A stretch of DNA of 64,000 bases from Paenibacillus thalictri (GCF_004307995.1 NZ_SIRE01000026.1:1-64000); one strand, 5' to 3'. Counted from the first letter of the stretch, positions 8,428 to 15,289 are shown. Numbers and translations are program-made. Notes: generated from the letters alone by a model not told the origin.

Positions 8428-8535
8428 ATGAAAATGCTCAATCGTAATACCCTATGGAATCAAACAATTCCAGTACAAAGCAAGGAGGTTTTCATCAATG
8501 AGTTACAAAAACGGCAAGGATGTGCTTCCCCCTAG
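8428..8535 (+). CDS. 35-aa ORF overlapping the CD3324-family gene
   Basis: A 35-codon ORF starting at ATG 8428 behind a strong GAGGAGG RBS. It runs through the RBS and first 13 codons of the next gene in another frame and stops at 8535. The overlap suggests translational coupling or a leader peptide. No recognisable domain. The product is polar, with a basic middle part and Asn/Gln-rich sequence. Confidence 0.4.
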   Translation: MKMLNRNTLWNQTIPVQSKEVFINELQKRQGCASP

Positions 8536-8791
8536 CCTATTAAAGCAACTTCAAGAGTACATCCAAGGCGAGATTATTTATATACCGAAAAAAGAACAGA
8601 AGCGGGCTGGATGGGGCGAAAACAACGGAACCCGTCTTATTATCAAGCGCCGTAACACTGAAATTCTCGAGCAGTATCAGAACGGTTCGACCGTTCGCGA
8701 GCTGATTGAAAAATACCATCTGTCGGAAGACAGCATCCGTAAGATTATCGTAAAGACCCGTGTAAGCCTGACCAGGCAAGCGGAAATGTAA
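8498..8791 (+). CDS. CD3324-family HTH protein
   Basis: A 97-aa protein resembling the small CD3324 family of Bacillota: an N-terminal helix (KDVLPPSLLKQLQEYIQGE), the core EIIYIPKKEQKRAGWGENNGTR (~26-47), then a helix-turn-helix at ~60-90 with VRELIEKYHLSEDSIRKII. It is probably a DNA-binding regulator; no target is known. RBS AAGGAGG lies 9 bases upstream. The 5' region contains an overlapping ORF and tandem U-tract hairpins, so expression is probably controlled after initiation. A long inverted repeat follows it. Confidence 0.75.
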   Translation: MSYKNGKDVLPPSLLKQLQEYIQGEIIYIPKKEQKRAGWGENNGTRLIIKRRNTEILEQYQNGSTVRELIEKYHLSEDSIRKIIVKTRVSLTRQAEM

Positions 8792-8871
8792 CTTGACTGC
8801 AATGAGGCGTCATGCTTCAGATGAGAGGCCGGTTCTTTTGTCCGAGACACGCTGGAACATAGATCGCAATG

Positions 8872-8931
8872 ATAACGAGCTGCGTTATGAAATGGGAATG
8901 AGACCCGTTTTATAACGCAGCTCGTCGTTAT
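8872..8931. terminator. Long inverted repeat between convergent genes
   Basis: ATAACG-AGCTGCGTTAT (8872-8888) pairs with ATAACGCAGCTCGTCGTTAT (8912-8931), leaving a 3-base bulge, with a shorter inner AAATGGG/CCCGTTT stem. It lies between the CD3324 gene and the minus-strand SRPBCC gene and probably ends transcription from both sides. Confidence 0.55.
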
Positions 8932-8955
8932 TATACGAGGAGATTATGCAGTCAC

Positions 8956-9432
8956 CTAAGTAAGACGCGCAATTTCCTGCACATAAAGCTCATATTTAAT
9001 TTTCCATAAATCCATTCTTGATTCGATGGTCTTTCCCTCAAGCAGCATTTCAATCACATCCAGGCAAACATCCCATCCGGCAACATCTTTGGGAGTATGG
9101 TCTGTCAACTTGGTTAATGTTTCAATCATGACGAGGCGGCAGCCATAAGATTCGGGATACAGCTCTAACCGGACGATATCTTCCGCCCAAGTATATTCCA
9201 ATACGGAATACAGAGTAAGCTCGAGGATTTTCATCTCTATGAACGTACCGTCCGGCATGGCAAATTGTATTGATCCGCCTTCGCGCAAGTCTTCGACGCG
9301 CAGCTCGGAGAACCAACGGGAAAGCTTCTCATTTTCCGTCAAATAAGACCATACTTTTTCGACGGAATGCTTAAGCCGGCGTTCGTAACGAACCGTATAA
9401 CCGTCGCCGGATTTTTGAATAACCGCTAACAT
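8956..9432 (-). CDS. SRPBCC/AHSA1-domain protein
   Basis: A 158-aa protein of the activator-of-Hsp90-like START superfamily (~residues 12-150). Typical features are the N-terminal RRLKHSVEKVWSYLTENEKLSRWFSE and GWDVCLDVIEMLLEGK near the C-terminus. These proteins form a hydrophobic cavity for a small ligand. It lies 60 bp behind an ArsR regulator on the same strand. The ArsR-SRPBCC pair is a common bacterial arrangement whose ligands are mostly unknown. Confidence 0.85.
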   Translation of the reverse strand: MLAVIQKSGDGYTVRYERRLKHSVEKVWSYLTENEKLSRWFSELRVEDLREGGSIQFAMPDGTFIEMKILELTLYSVLEYTWAEDIVRLELYPESYGCRLVMIETLTKLTDHTPKDVAGWDVCLDVIEMLLEGKTIESRMDLWKIKYELYVQEIARLT

Positions 9433-9492
9433 GTTCAGAGCCTCCTTACGAAAATGATGCTGTAACGGAGCCGCGCGGCAACTGGATGACCA

Positions 9493-9810
9493 TTAGAGTG
9501 ACTCGTCTTCATCCAATGCTTTCTCAAGAGCGTCCAATTTATCGGACCAGAACAACCGATAAGGCTCCAGCCAGTGGTCAAGCTCTTTAAGCGGCTGGGC
9601 GCTTAAGCTGTAAACATGACGCTGCGCATCTCTGCGTACCGAGACAAGCCCGGCTTCCCGTAAAATCTTCAGATGCTTTGATACGCCTGGCTGGCTTAAG
9701 GACGATATGGCGACAAGTTCACCAACTGTGCGTTCGGAAGTCCGCAAACAATCAAGAATTGTTCTTCGATGGGGTTCGGATAGTGCTTCGAATAGTGTGT
9801 TGTTGTTCAT
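9493..9810 (-). CDS. ArsR-family transcriptional regulator (partner of SRPBCC gene)
   Basis: A 105-aa winged-helix repressor. It starts with FEALSEPHRRTILDCLRTSERTVGELV (~5-31), the recognition helix is in LSQPGVSKHLKILREAGLVSVRRDAQRHVYSL (~38-70), and the C-terminus WLEPYRLFWSDKLDALEKAL is typical of the ArsR subgroup linked to AHSA1 proteins. No metal-binding Cys pair is seen, so it is probably not a metal sensor. A perfect palindrome precedes the start codon (9829-9840) and suggests autoregulation. Confidence 0.88.
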   Translation of the reverse strand: MNNNTLFEALSEPHRRTILDCLRTSERTVGELVAISSLSQPGVSKHLKILREAGLVSVRRDAQRHVYSLSAQPLKELDHWLEPYRLFWSDKLDALEKALDEDESL

Positions 9811-9828
9811 GTTAATATATTACCATCA

Positions 9829-9840
9829 AGTTATATAACT
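9829..9840. promoter_or_regulatory. Palindromic operator candidate of ArsR-SRPBCC
   Basis: AGTTATATAACT is a perfect 12-bp palindrome 19 bp upstream of the ArsR start codon. The AT-rich palindrome fits an autoregulatory ArsR site, by position only. Confidence 0.45.
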
Positions 9841-9868
9841 AACAAGAAATATTAAAAGGTTGTTTTGA

Positions 9869-11074
9869 TCAGGTTTTTGCTGCTCTCCGCAAACGGAGTT
9901 CGGCCGCTTTTTTACGCGATTTGGAGAGGGTGCGGGCATAAGACACGGCAACCGTACCTGCGGCCACGGCTACGGAAGCTGCGCCAAGCCAACTGGTTGA
10001 AGTCAGCGAAGCATGATCGACAATGACGCCGCCGATTCCGGCTCCTGCCGCCATCGCAATCTGCAGTACCGAAGTGTTTAAGCTGAGCATGATTCCGGAA
10101 GCATTCGGAGCAAGCGTAAGCAGATGGTATTGCTGAGTTGGTCCCGAGGACCAGGCGGTGAAGGACCATAATATGAGCAGTCCAAATACGATAAACGGAG
10201 AATGTGCGGTTAATGAGAGCATGACCAGTGCCGCTGCGTGCAGCAGCATTCCGGCAATTAAGGTGCGCGGAGCACCCCATCTGTCCGTGCTGTATCCTCC
10301 TATTTTGGAGCCAAGCAGACTGGCAATGCCAAAAGCGAATAACGCTGCGCTGACCGTCTGTTCGCTCATTCCCGTAATCTTAAGGAGAAAAGGAGAAATG
10401 TACGTGTACACGATAGCGTATCCCGCGATCCAAAAAAAGGTTACGGAGAGGGCAATGGCAATTTTCGGTTCCTTCAGTAAAGCAAATTGTTTGCCCAGCG
10501 GAACCGGTTCTTCGCCGTCGGTTTGCGGTATCGTCAACCAAATCATAAGTATGGCGAGCAGTCCAAGCACGCCGATTCCCGCAAAAATAGTTTTCCAGTC
10601 ATAGATGCCTGCGATTACTCTCCCGATAGGAACTCCGACAATCAGCGAGGTGCTGAAACCCATAACAAGTGTTGCGATGGCGCCGCCTTGTTTGCCGGCT
10701 GGGGCAAGTTTGGTGGCCACGGTTAGAGCGGTCACGACAAATACTCCCGTGCTGAGAGCCAATATAATTCGCGAGCTGATTAGAAACGCATACCCCGGCA
10801 ATGTGAATGCGATAACGTTGCCGACCACAAATAAGGAGAGTGCATAAATTAAGAGCCGTCTCCGATCCAAGTTTGCTGTTGCGGCCATAAGCAGCGGGGT
10901 TCCAAACGCGTAGGCAAGCGAAAATACGGTGATAAGCTGACCTGCTGCCGAAAGCGATACGCCAGTATCTGCAGCCACCTTATCCAATATGCCGGCAATA
11001 ATATATTCCGAAGTGCCGACCAGAAAGCTGACAATGGCCAGCATCACAATCTTCCATTGATATGATCTCACCAT
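9869..11074 (-). CDS. MFS transporter, DHA1-type drug/sugar efflux
   Basis: A 401-aa major facilitator protein with 12 predicted TM helices. It starts with SFLVGTSEYIIAGILDKVAADTGVS (~16-40). This AraJ/YdhP-like opening is typical of the arabinose-efflux/drug-H+ antiporter 1 group, and motif A-like ANLDRRRLLIYAL follows. The C-terminus is basic (KSRKKAAELRLRRAAKT). It lies downstream of an ArsR regulator on the same strand (60 bp gap), and both carry related operator-like sequences, so export is probably induced by the compound sensed by that regulator. Substrate unknown. Confidence 0.87.
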   Translation of the reverse strand: MVRSYQWKIVMLAIVSFLVGTSEYIIAGILDKVAADTGVSLSAAGQLITVFSLAYAFGTPLLMAATANLDRRRLLIYALSLFVVGNVIAFTLPGYAFLISSRIILALSTGVFVVTALTVATKLAPAGKQGGAIATLVMGFSTSLIVGVPIGRVIAGIYDWKTIFAGIGVLGLLAILMIWLTIPQTDGEEPVPLGKQFALLKEPKIAIALSVTFFWIAGYAIVYTYISPFLLKITGMSEQTVSAALFAFGIASLLGSKIGGYSTDRWGAPRTLIAGMLLHAAALVMLSLTAHSPFIVFGLLILWSFTAWSSGPTQQYHLLTLAPNASGIMLSLNTSVLQIAMAAGAGIGGVIVDHASLTSTSWLGAASVAVAAGTVAVSYARTLSKSRKKAAELRLRRAAKT

Positions 11075-11092
11075 AAAAAAATTCCCTCCAAT

Positions 11093-11120
11093 ATTTTTAT
11101 AATTCTAGAAATATCGAAAT
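11093..11120. promoter_or_regulatory. Second, imperfect operator copy before the MFS gene
   Basis: ATTTTTATA-N10-TATCGAAAT has the same geometry as the perfect repeat upstream of arsR (11436-11463), with two mismatches in the left arm. It sits between the arsR stop and the MFS start. Confidence 0.45.
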
Positions 11121-11134
11121 AAAGACGAAAAAAT

Positions 11135-11416
11135 TTACTCCAGCAGATACGGAGCGTATTTTTGGGCAATTTCGCGATTTACACTGTAGTAGATGTATGT
11201 TCCGTCTTTGCGGAGGTCCAATAAGCCGCAATCCGTCAACTGCTTCAAGTGATGGGATAGTGTCGAGCCGGCCACAGATTCCAGTTTGCTGCCGATGTCC
11301 GAGCAGCATAAATTTCTTTCTTCTGTCAGCAGCATGGCGATTTTGATGCGGGTTGGTTCTCCCAGCGCTTTATATATTTTGACGGCTTGCCGGATCTCTG
11401 CAGTTTCTTCAATCAT
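11135..11416 (-). CDS. ArsR-family transcriptional regulator (partner of MFS gene)
   Basis: A 93-aa winged-helix regulator. KIYKALGEPTRIKIAMLL (~12-29) and the recognition region SGSTLSHHLKQLTDCGLLDLRKDGTYIYYSV are typical ArsR. An ELCVCDL-type metal motif would be expected near residues 35-41; here the sequence is ERNLCCSDIG with two adjacent Cys, so thiol or metal sensing is possible but unproven. The start at 11416 is chosen because AGAGGTGG lies 6 bases upstream; an upstream in-frame ATG (11497) would place the operator inside the gene. Confidence 0.85.
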   Translation of the reverse strand: MIEETAEIRQAVKIYKALGEPTRIKIAMLLTEERNLCCSDIGSKLESVAGSTLSHHLKQLTDCGLLDLRKDGTYIYYSVNREIAQKYAPYLLE

Positions 11417-11435
11417 CGTAATCCACCTCTTTACG

Positions 11436-11463
11436 ATTTCGATATTTCTATATGTATCGAAAT
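11436..11463. promoter_or_regulatory. Perfect inverted-repeat operator candidate of the ArsR-MFS unit
   Basis: ATTTCGATA-N10-TATCGAAAT is a perfect 9+9 inverted repeat 20 bp upstream of the arsR start. A degenerate copy with identical spacing precedes the MFS gene. Confidence 0.6.
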
Positions 11464-11523
11464 AAAAATACCATAGTGCAGCTTGAATGTAAATCATCTT
11501 TTTTGAAAAGATGATCTTATCGA

Positions 11524-11943
11524 TTAATGAAATGTGATGATGCGCGCAAACTCGTCGTTTTTGATGACGTTATCAAGCACGGCCGTAATGCGAATGTTTT
11601 CAGTTGGAAGCACTAACGCCGGATACATATCGCTTGGCACACGTAACCTCGTTGTGTCTCCGCTCCAATAAGCTTCCCGAATAATATATTCTTCGCCCTC
11701 GCGGATCAAGGCGATTTGCCCGCTAGCCCTCAACTGCTGCGTAGTTCCGAAAAGCAAATAATCGCCGCGGCGGATGCCCAGACCGGAGAGTCCGTCGTCC
11801 CCAAGCTGCATGGCAAACTGCGCATCTGTCGCTTGTGGCAAGGCAAGGTGCGGTGCTGAAGACAGGTCGGTATCGTCCATACTCAGTGTAAAAAATGATT
11901 GCGTCCAGCCCTTGGCAAGGACCGGTATGATTTTATTCTGCAT
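11524..11943 (-). CDS. S24/LexA-like protein, apparently degenerate
   Basis: A 139-aa protein that resembles the S24 (LexA/CI C-terminal) fold without a DNA-binding domain. The core LGDDGLSGLGIRRGDYLLF (~48-66) aligns with the usual GDSM-x-PxIxxGDxVLV motif, and IALIREGEEYIIREAY (~76-91) with the strand carrying the catalytic Lys. In the visible alignment the Ser is followed by Leu-Gly and the expected Lys is Arg, so self-cleavage looks doubtful. It overlaps the ImmA-like gene by 11 bp and belongs to the xre-immA-s24 minus-strand operon beside the tail cluster. It may modulate the repressor. Family call moderate. Confidence 0.55.
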   Translation of the reverse strand: MQNKIIPVLAKGWTQSFFTLSMDDTDLSSAPHLALPQATDAQFAMQLGDDGLSGLGIRRGDYLLFGTTQQLRASGQIALIREGEEYIIREAYWSGDTTRLRVPSDMYPALVLPTENIRITAVLDNVIKNDEFARIITFH

Positions 11944-12571
11944 AAGCCGTGCCCTCCTTCATATAGCCGACAACACCCCGATTACGGTTGTAAAGCATCG
12001 TCGAACCACCCGTACGGATCATATATTCGATACCGCTTGCTCGAAACTGTGCCTCTTGTTTGACCGTATTGGTTTCCCATTCATCCTGCAGCCGGCTTGC
12101 AAAGGCTTGTCTGGTGAAATGATGAAGCCTCTCGCGAGCGAATTGGGGGGTGACCCGGAAAGTTTGCGCTATCAGAAGAGCGGCTTCCCTTGTTTCCGAT
12201 AAACAATCGATAGAAAGCAGCATAAACGTGGGAACGCAAAAGTGAAGAGCAAACAGATCCGCCTTCGCTTCCTGAAAACGGATGAATTCGCGGCTCATTG
12301 CGAGCTGATTGCCCCCATGCCGAAGCAAATGGCACAACTCGTGTCCGAAGTCCTCCCACTGCTGCTCCCGCGATAACCGGCCGTCCAAGATGATCGAGAG
12401 CATGCCATGTCGTTCCAGGGCGCAGCTTGCGGTTTCAACGGTATGCAGCCAGACGTTCAGTTTGTCCGCGATGTATTCCATATTTAGGTCGGCAGGCTCA
12501 TGAATGTCCAATCCTCTGTACAGCTCATAAATATACTGCTCTAACGGCGTCAAACGGTAGGATTGCTCCAT
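11933..12571 (-). CDS. ImmA/IrrE-family metallopeptidase
   Basis: A 212-aa zinc protease-like protein. FGHELCHLLRHGG (~73-85) gives the HExxH zinc motif, and ..RFQEAKADLFALHFCVPTFML (~97-117) supplies the downstream Glu ligand region typical of the IrrE N-terminal-like family. In ICEBs1 the ImmA protease of this family cleaves the ImmR repressor after DNA damage or quorum signals. It lies 86 bp downstream of an XRE repressor gene on the same strand and next to a phage-tail cluster, the same arrangement, so its likely substrate is that repressor. Confidence 0.82.
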   Translation of the reverse strand: MEQSYRLTPLEQYIYELYRGLDIHEPADLNMEYIADKLNVWLHTVETASCALERHGMLSIILDGRLSREQQWEDFGHELCHLLRHGGNQLAMSREFIRFQEAKADLFALHFCVPTFMLLSIDCLSETREAALLIAQTFRVTPQFARERLHHFTRQAFASRLQDEWETNTVKQEAQFRASGIEYMIRTGGSTMLYNRNRGVVGYMKEGTAYAE

Positions 12572-12657
12572 CTATTGTATCCTCCATGGAAGGGAATGTA
12601 TGTTCGTTATCCGGGTGAAAAGAAAAGCCTCGCTGTGCAAAGGCTTAATAGCGCCTA

Positions 12658-13092
12658 TTATTCGCCCTGATGCTGGTCGGGCAACCTGCCGGCTTCACGT
12701 TGTTTAATAATATCCCAAATTTTACGCAGTTCCGCTCTGCGCTCTTCCGGGGCCTCCAGCAGTTCCTTAAACCACAGGCCCATCTCGGGATCATCCGTGC
12801 TTTCTTGAGATAAGTTGTTTTCCGGGGTTCTCGAGTGTTGTCGTGGACCTTCGGGCATGCTTGGCATCTGCAAGCCGCTGTCTCCCTCGTTCGCGTTATT
12901 CCCCGCACTAAGCAATTCGTCCACGCTGACTTGAAGAATGGAGGCAGCCTTCCGGAGCATGTCAAGTGACGGCTCGCGGTAGCCTGTTTCATAACCTGCA
13001 TATGTACTTTTGGCGATCCCAAGCAGGTCGGCCATATGTTGTATGGACCAACCTTTATGTTTCCTAAGCTGATGCAGCTTTGGACCAATCAT
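12658..13092 (-). CDS. XRE/CI-type repressor of the tail cluster
   Basis: A 144-aa regulator. The N-terminal helix-turn-helix covers ~1-62 (KLHQLRKHKGWSIQHMADLL, then the recognition part STYAGYETGYREPSLDML). A polar linker follows, then a charged helical tail (~100-144) that may dimerise or be the protease target. It is divergent from the HTH gene at 13314, and a perfect palindrome sits in that gene's promoter spacer, so it probably represses it. It heads the xre-immA-s24 operon. Confidence 0.85.
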   Translation of the reverse strand: MIGPKLHQLRKHKGWSIQHMADLLGIAKSTYAGYETGYREPSLDMLRKAASILQVSVDELLSAGNNANEGDSGLQMPSMPEGPRQHSRTPENNLSQESTDDPEMGLWFKELLEAPEERRAELRKIWDIIKQREAGRLPDQHQGE

Positions 13093-13238
13093 GAGCTGTT
13101 CATCTCCGGTGTCAGGGCATATTGCTTCATTATGTCACGACCATTCTATCATCCAAACGTATCGGTCAAAAGAGTGAGTGCTAATCTTATTTCATGTTCG
13201 CATAACGCGGATATAAAAGCAAGACATTATTTTAATAC

Positions 13239-13267
13239 TTGAAAAGTACGCGTAATGCGTACATAAT
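13239..13267 (+). promoter_or_regulatory. Promoter with palindromic operator in the spacer
   Basis: TTGAAA (13239-13244), 17-bp spacer, CATAAT (13262-13267). The perfect inverted repeat GTACGC-GTAAT-GCGTAC (13246-13262) fills the spacer, the classical position for an RNA-polymerase-blocking repressor. The divergent XRE protein is the obvious candidate binder. Confidence 0.55.
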
Positions 13268-13278
13268 GAGAATATATA

Positions 13279-13292
13279 AGAACATATGTTTG
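13279..13292 (+). promoter_or_regulatory. LexA-box-like site upstream of the HTH gene
   Basis: AGAACATATGTTTG matches the Bacillota LexA consensus CGAACATATGTTCG at 12 of 14 positions, and its core fits GAACRNRYGTTY. It lies 12 bp downstream of the -10 and ~20 bp upstream of the start codon. Confidence 0.5.
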
Positions 13293-13313
13293 CATAAAAG
13301 GAGCTGTTGATAT

Positions 13314-13979
13314 ATGAAACCATGGACAGAAAATGAAAGATTGCAGCATCAAGAACATATTTGTGAAGTGTGCCCCGGAAGTTTATGGGGTGAAAAAAGC
13401 ATTTGCCGCATTCACCAAATGTCTATCGGACAAGTTGACGATTGTCCCGAATGGAAGGTTCGGCAGGCTAACGCAGGGCCGACGAAAGTAAAAGAGAGAG
13501 GACAAGCCTATGCTGCGTATGCATGGGGAGATATTGAAGCGCAGATCGCCCAAATCGATGAGGAAATCAAAGATTACCCCTGGATGCAGCGGGAAATTGC
13601 CCGGCTGCGGGAAGAACTGGAGCAGATCGATAGCGGCTTGACGTCGCGTTACGGTATCGATGCGGCGCAGCCGAAAGCCAAAGGGACGGTCAGCAGCGTC
13701 GTGGCAAGAGAGGTGCAGAAACGTGAGGCCCGTTGGCAGCGGCTGAAGGCGCTTGAGGAGAAAGTTAAGCGCATTGAGCTCGCAGTCGACCACGTTCTGG
13801 ACAACCGGCAGCGCACGCTGCTTGAATGTTTGCTGCAAAGCCAAAAGATGAACGCTATCGCCCGCCACATCGGGGTATCCCGCCAAACTTTATACGATAT
13901 AAAGCGGCACCTGCTTGAGCTGCTGGCCGAGCACATGTACGGTGAGGTAATGGTGAAGGAACATGCCAGGGTCAAATAA
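13314..13979 (+). CDS. Sigma-like HTH protein with N-terminal Cys cluster; likely tail-operon activator
   Basis: A 221-aa protein. The N-terminus has a Cys/His cluster (CEVCPGSLWGEKSICRIHQ, then DDCPEW, ~17-47) that could bind zinc. The middle (~75-165) is helical and charged, probably coiled coil. The C-terminus (~165-210) is a sigma-region-4-like HTH: QRTLLECLLQSQKMNAIARHIGVSRQTLYDIKRHL. Position matches the sigma-like late activator Xpf of PBSX, though I cannot show homology. It is divergent from the XRE repressor, and its promoter has a palindrome and a LexA-type site. RBS AAAGGAG. Downstream is the SOS-type tail promoter. Confidence 0.6.
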   Translation: MKPWTENERLQHQEHICEVCPGSLWGEKSICRIHQMSIGQVDDCPEWKVRQANAGPTKVKERGQAYAAYAWGDIEAQIAQIDEEIKDYPWMQREIARLREELEQIDSGLTSRYGIDAAQPKAKGTVSSVVAREVQKREARWQRLKALEEKVKRIELAVDHVLDNRQRTLLECLLQSQKMNAIARHIGVSRQTLYDIKRHLLELLAEHMYGEVMVKEHARVK

Positions 13980-14020
13980 ACCTCCGACATATTGGACATA
14001 AAAGGAACATTATACAAAAA

Positions 14021-14050
14021 TTGTACGAACACACGTTCTTGTTTTATACT
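14021..14050 (+). promoter_or_regulatory. Tail-operon promoter with LexA box in the spacer
   Basis: TTGTAC (14021-14026), 18-bp spacer, TATACT (14045-14050). CGAACACACGTTCT (14026-14039) lies in the spacer. It fits the Bacillota LexA consensus CGAACRNRYGTTYC except for the last base. This places the tail genes under direct DNA-damage control. Confidence 0.6.
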
Positions 14051-14111
14051 TGGTTCAGGAACACTGATTCACACGAACACCCGATCAGCATCGGGAACAA
14101 CGACGGGCTGC

Positions 14112-14125
14112 CGAACGGCGGTTCG
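14112..14125 (+). promoter_or_regulatory. Second GAAC-N4-GTTC palindrome (LexA-like or hairpin)
   Basis: CGAAC-GGCG-GTTCG is a perfect palindrome with the LexA core but a non-consensus centre. A T-rich run follows, so it could instead be a short terminator or attenuator. A CCCGAT-CAGC-ATCGGG hairpin precedes it at 14081-14096. Confidence 0.35.
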
Positions 14126-14173
14126 TTTCTTTTTATTCATGCACAGGAAACGATGGAAGGGGGGAGGGGCGGG

Positions 14174-14341
14174 GTGAACGAGCAGCCGCTTGAACGAAGC
14201 GATGAGAATCAATTAAGGCAACCTGAAAAGTGTGTTGCCTGCTTATGGGGACGGTGGGAGGGCAGCGTGCAATTTTGCATGAAGCCGGTCTGCATCAAGG
14301 AGGGGATTGACCCGGCGTTGCTCGGAACCGAAGGGAGGTGA
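14174..14341 (+). CDS. Small Cys-rich protein at the head of the tail operon
   Basis: A 55-aa ORF from GTG 14174, with a GGGAGGGG run as RBS. An ATG at 14153 is an alternative. It contains KCVACLWGRWEGSVQFCMKP and another Cys, that is Cys-x2-Cys-LWG-x8-Cys-x4-Cys. This resembles the N-terminal cluster of the HTH protein encoded just upstream (CEVCPGSLWG), so both may carry the same small zinc-binding motif. Function unknown. It is the first gene behind the LexA-type promoter. Confidence 0.45.
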   Translation: MNEQPLERSDENQLRQPEKCVACLWGRWEGSVQFCMKPVCIKEGIDPALLGTEGR

Positions 14342-14444
14342 AGGACATGAATGTAAGCATGCATTGATAAGCTTTCAATGAAGTGGAATTGATAAGAGCT
14401 GCCCCGATACGCACAATTTCAGGGAGCTTTTAGGAGGGAATTTA

Positions 14445-15272
14445 ATGCGGGAAGCAATTAAACTTCGGCTTGCTGCTGAAATTTCCGCTTTAGAAGGACG
14501 GTGTTATGAGCCTTACGAGTTGGCGACGCCCGCGGATAAGCCATTTGTAACGATAAGAATGGCTGAAGAAGCATGGGACACGCCTTGGACCGGCATAAAG
14601 CGGATTTTTGAGGTCACGGCTTATTCCGACACGTTGACTTCCGTAGACATGCTGCTGGATGAAGCGGTTCGTTCTTTGCATCGAATAAGGCTGTCCGATG
14701 GTTCAGGAAGTTTTTTTACCTGTTTGTGGGAGGGAACGGTACAGGCTGAAGGCTTTGATGCAGAGCAGCAGGCTGTCTTCCGCACGATTCGCTTTTCAGT
14801 TAGAGCCATTAGACCCCAGGTTGATGCGTCAATCGGGCAGGAACCGTGGCTGGAGGCGACCGCCGCTTGGACAGAGGGACTTGTCGATCCGGAGTGGGGA
14901 GTGTATCGGACGTACTGGCCTCAGGACTATAAGCCCCGGTCTGTTCTGTGGAGAACCAAACAGGTGGATGTGCTGGACAAGGGGACGGCGACGGTGGAAA
15001 TACGCAAGAAGCTAATTGGGCATGTGATTGCTCCAGATGAGCAGGAACGCCTCCTCCTGCTGACTCAGCTCTCCGTAACGTTAGCCCGTACGTCCAAGCT
15101 GCATATCGGTTCGGAAAGAAGCGCGGAAATTAGCGAAATTATCTCTGACATGCGCAAATATCCTTTTCGGTGCGGGCAACTGTCGCTTACTCTTTCCTCA
15201 AGGATCGCTGTCAGCGGATCAACGGAGCTGCCGATTATGGCGGGAATTCACGCGGGAGCAAATATTTTTTAA
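14445..15272 (+). CDS. Tail completion/terminator-like protein, two-part
   Basis: A 275-aa protein immediately upstream of the sheath genes. Residues ~1-125 look like a tail-completion or terminator protein (XkdJ/DUF3168 type): an early helix, ATPADKPFVTIRMAEEAWD, then KRIFEVTAYSD and MLLDEAVRSLHRIRL, ending in a strand before RPQVDAS. Residues ~135-275 form a second part with WGVYRTYWPQDYKPRSVLWRT that I do not recognise. The protein is about twice the length of XkdJ, so it may combine the tail-end cap with another function. In a headless particle it would close the sheath-distal end of the tube. RBS AGGAGGG. Confidence 0.5.
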   Translation: MREAIKLRLAAEISALEGRCYEPYELATPADKPFVTIRMAEEAWDTPWTGIKRIFEVTAYSDTLTSVDMLLDEAVRSLHRIRLSDGSGSFFTCLWEGTVQAEGFDAEQQAVFRTIRFSVRAIRPQVDASIGQEPWLEATAAWTEGLVDPEWGVYRTYWPQDYKPRSVLWRTKQVDVLDKGTATVEIRKKLIGHVIAPDEQERLLLLTQLSVTLARTSKLHIGSERSAEISEIISDMRKYPFRCGQLSLTLSSRIAVSGSTELPIMAGIHAGANIF

Positions 15273-15289
15273 GAGAAGGTGAAGGCTGT

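Noticed and set aside
8191..8520. T-box or known riboswitch before the CD3324 gene
   Set aside because: The T-box antiterminator consensus and the conserved cores of the common riboswitches I know are not visible.
13383..13886. 167-codon minus-strand frame inside the HTH gene
   Set aside because: Shadow of the plus-strand gene, which has an RBS, HTH and Cys cluster.
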